Below are positions 7,902 through 8,896 of a stretch of 8,896 bases of DNA, in pieces. The notes beneath the pieces are model-generated. The model searched no databases, was not told the origin of the DNA, and saw nothing but the letters and a program-made list of their open reading frames with translations. Each line of letters opens with the position of its first letter. The first letter of the stretch is position 1. Origin of the DNA: Planctomycetota bacterium (GTDB lineage: Bacteria; Planctomycetota; Phycisphaerae; WQYP01). The stretch lies in NCBI GenBank assembly GCA_021785155.1, contig JAJYGE010000509.1:1-8896 (forward strand). The letters are read 5' to 3'. The translations under genes were made by a program, and so were the position numbers.

Positions 7902-8896
7902 ATGGCTGAAACAGCAGTTTATGATCGAATTAATGACTACGGCGCAGTAAAAATCGCCTTGGCCAGCCCGAACGATATTCGTTCCTGGAGCTTTGGCGAA
8001 GTTAAAAAGCCCGAAACGATCAACTACCGCACCTATCGCCCGGAACGCGACGGGCTATTCTGCGAACGCATTTTCGGCCCGGAACGGGATTGGGAATGCG
8101 CCTGTGGAAAATACAAAGGCACGAAATACAAGGGTGTTATTTGTGATCGCTGCGGCGTGAAGGTAACCCATAGCCGGGTGCGGCGCAAACGCATGGGTCA
8201 TATCAGTCTTGCCGCGCCGATTGTTCATATCTGGTTTTTTAAGGCCATGCCCAGTCGCCTGGGCAACCTTCTGGACATGAAAACCAGCGATCTGGAAAAA
8301 GTGGTTTATTATCAAGACTATTGCGTCACGGATCCAGGCACCACTCCGTTGAAGAAAAAACAGCTTCTCACGGAAGAAGAACATCGTGACGCCCGTGACA
8401 AATATGGCGACGCCTTCAAGGCGGAAATGGGTGCCGACGCCGTGCGCTCGTTACTCAATGCCATGAACCTCGTGGAACTTTCCGCGCAGATTCGCGAGGG
8501 CATCGAAACCACCAATAGCAAACAAAAAACCAAAGACTTCACAAAACGCCTGAAAATAGTCGAGGCGATTCGTCAATCCCAGAACAAGCCGGACTGGATG
8601 ATTTTTGAAGTCATTCCGGTTATTCCTCCGGACCTGCGGCCGTTGGTATTGCTGGAATCCGGAAATTTCGCCACCAGCGATCTTAATGATCTCTACCGCC
8701 GCATCATCAACCGCAATAACCGCCTGCGCAAGCTCATGGATCTCAATGCGCCGGAAGTCATTATTCGTAATGAAAAGCGGATGTTGCAGCAGGCTGTCGA
8801 TTCGCTTTTTGATAATGGTCGCTGCCGCCGCCCAGTGCTGGGGGCCTCCAATCGTCCGCTGAAATCACTGACGGATATGATTAAAGGAGATCGGAA
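7902..8896 (+). CDS. rpoC: DNA-directed RNA polymerase subunit beta', N-terminal part
   Basis: 331 residues are present; the gene runs off the window end. It opens [20 protein letters not shown], followed by the conserved [41 protein letters not shown] and the zinc-binding domain with C66, C68, C81 and C84 (CACG ... CDRCGV). [15 protein letters not shown] follows near residue 97. From about 260, [19 protein letters not shown] starts the clamp helices that bind the sigma factor, and the window stops just after [14 protein letters not shown], before the active-site aspartate motif. The ATG has AAGGAG (7888-7893) with an 8-nt spacer; a CTCC at 7878-7881 could weakly mask it. It lies 41 nt after the small accessory gene. 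I see no convincing promoter between rpoB and rpoC, so it probably depends on the rpoB transcript passing through the HEPN pair. Confidence 0.98.
   Translation, partial: MAETAVYDRINDYGAVKIALASPNDIRSWSFGEVKKPETINYRTYRPERDGLFCERIFGPERDWECACGKYKGTKYKGVICDRCGVKVTHSRVRRKRMGHISLAAPIVHIWFFKAMPSRLGNLLDMKTSDLEKVVYYQDYCVTDPGTTPLKKKQLLTEEEHRDARDKYGDAFKAEMGADAVRSLLNAMNLVELSAQIREGIETTNSKQKTKDFTKRLKIVEAIRQSQNKPDWMIFEVIPVIPPDLRPLVLLESGNFATSDLNDLYRRIINRNNRLRKLMDLNAPEVIIRNEKRMLQQAVDSLFDNGRCRRPVLGASNRPLKSLTDMIKGDR

Overview
The window (about 8.9 kb) is a chromosomal core region carrying ribosomal-protein and RNA-polymerase genes, with two accessory insertions. The ribosomal proteins L10 and L1, the 1250-residue RNA polymerase beta subunit and the general gene style (moderate GC, GGAG-type ribosome binding sites, one TTG start) look most like Planctomycetota, perhaps a Phycisphaerae-like lineage. 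This is an impression from remembered protein sequences, not a phylogeny.

Left part (1-1086): a minus-strand gene for a bifunctional-nuclease (DUF151) protein at 191-598, preceded by a plausible promoter and a 14-bp palindrome. It lies between two diverged copies of an ~87-bp direct repeat (3-89 and 833-919). A strong intrinsic terminator at 991-1029 closes the neighbouring ribosomal operon.

Middle (1087-2911): rplA-rplJ-rplL as a minus-strand operon (L1, L10, L7/L12). rplK is not upstream of rplA, and the operon runs away from rpoB. In the usual bacterial arrangement rplKAJL and rpoBC are collinear. The rplA leader contains a bulged hairpin next to the ribosome binding site that resembles the L1 site on 23S rRNA, so L1 may repress its own operon.

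Divergent control region (2912-3400): 489 bp with candidate promoters in both directions, several inverted repeats and a rpoB leader of roughly 130 nt.

Right part (3401-8896): rpoB, two small accessory genes, then the 5' part of rpoC (cut by the window end), all on the plus strand with short gaps. The inserted pair is a HEPN-domain protein of UPF0332-like type (7211-7594) and an overlapping gene for an unrecognised 88-residue protein (7594-7860). It is the most unusual element here: a toxin-antitoxin-like gene pair, without the usual nucleotidyltransferase partner, sitting between two essential polymerase genes and probably cotranscribed with them. A perfect 12-bp-stem hairpin lies inside the HEPN coding sequence.

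The rpl genes supply the L1 stalk and the L10-L12 stalk of the ribosome. rpoB and rpoC form the polymerase active-site core. The nuclease-like protein and the HEPN pair have no demonstrated link to these functions.
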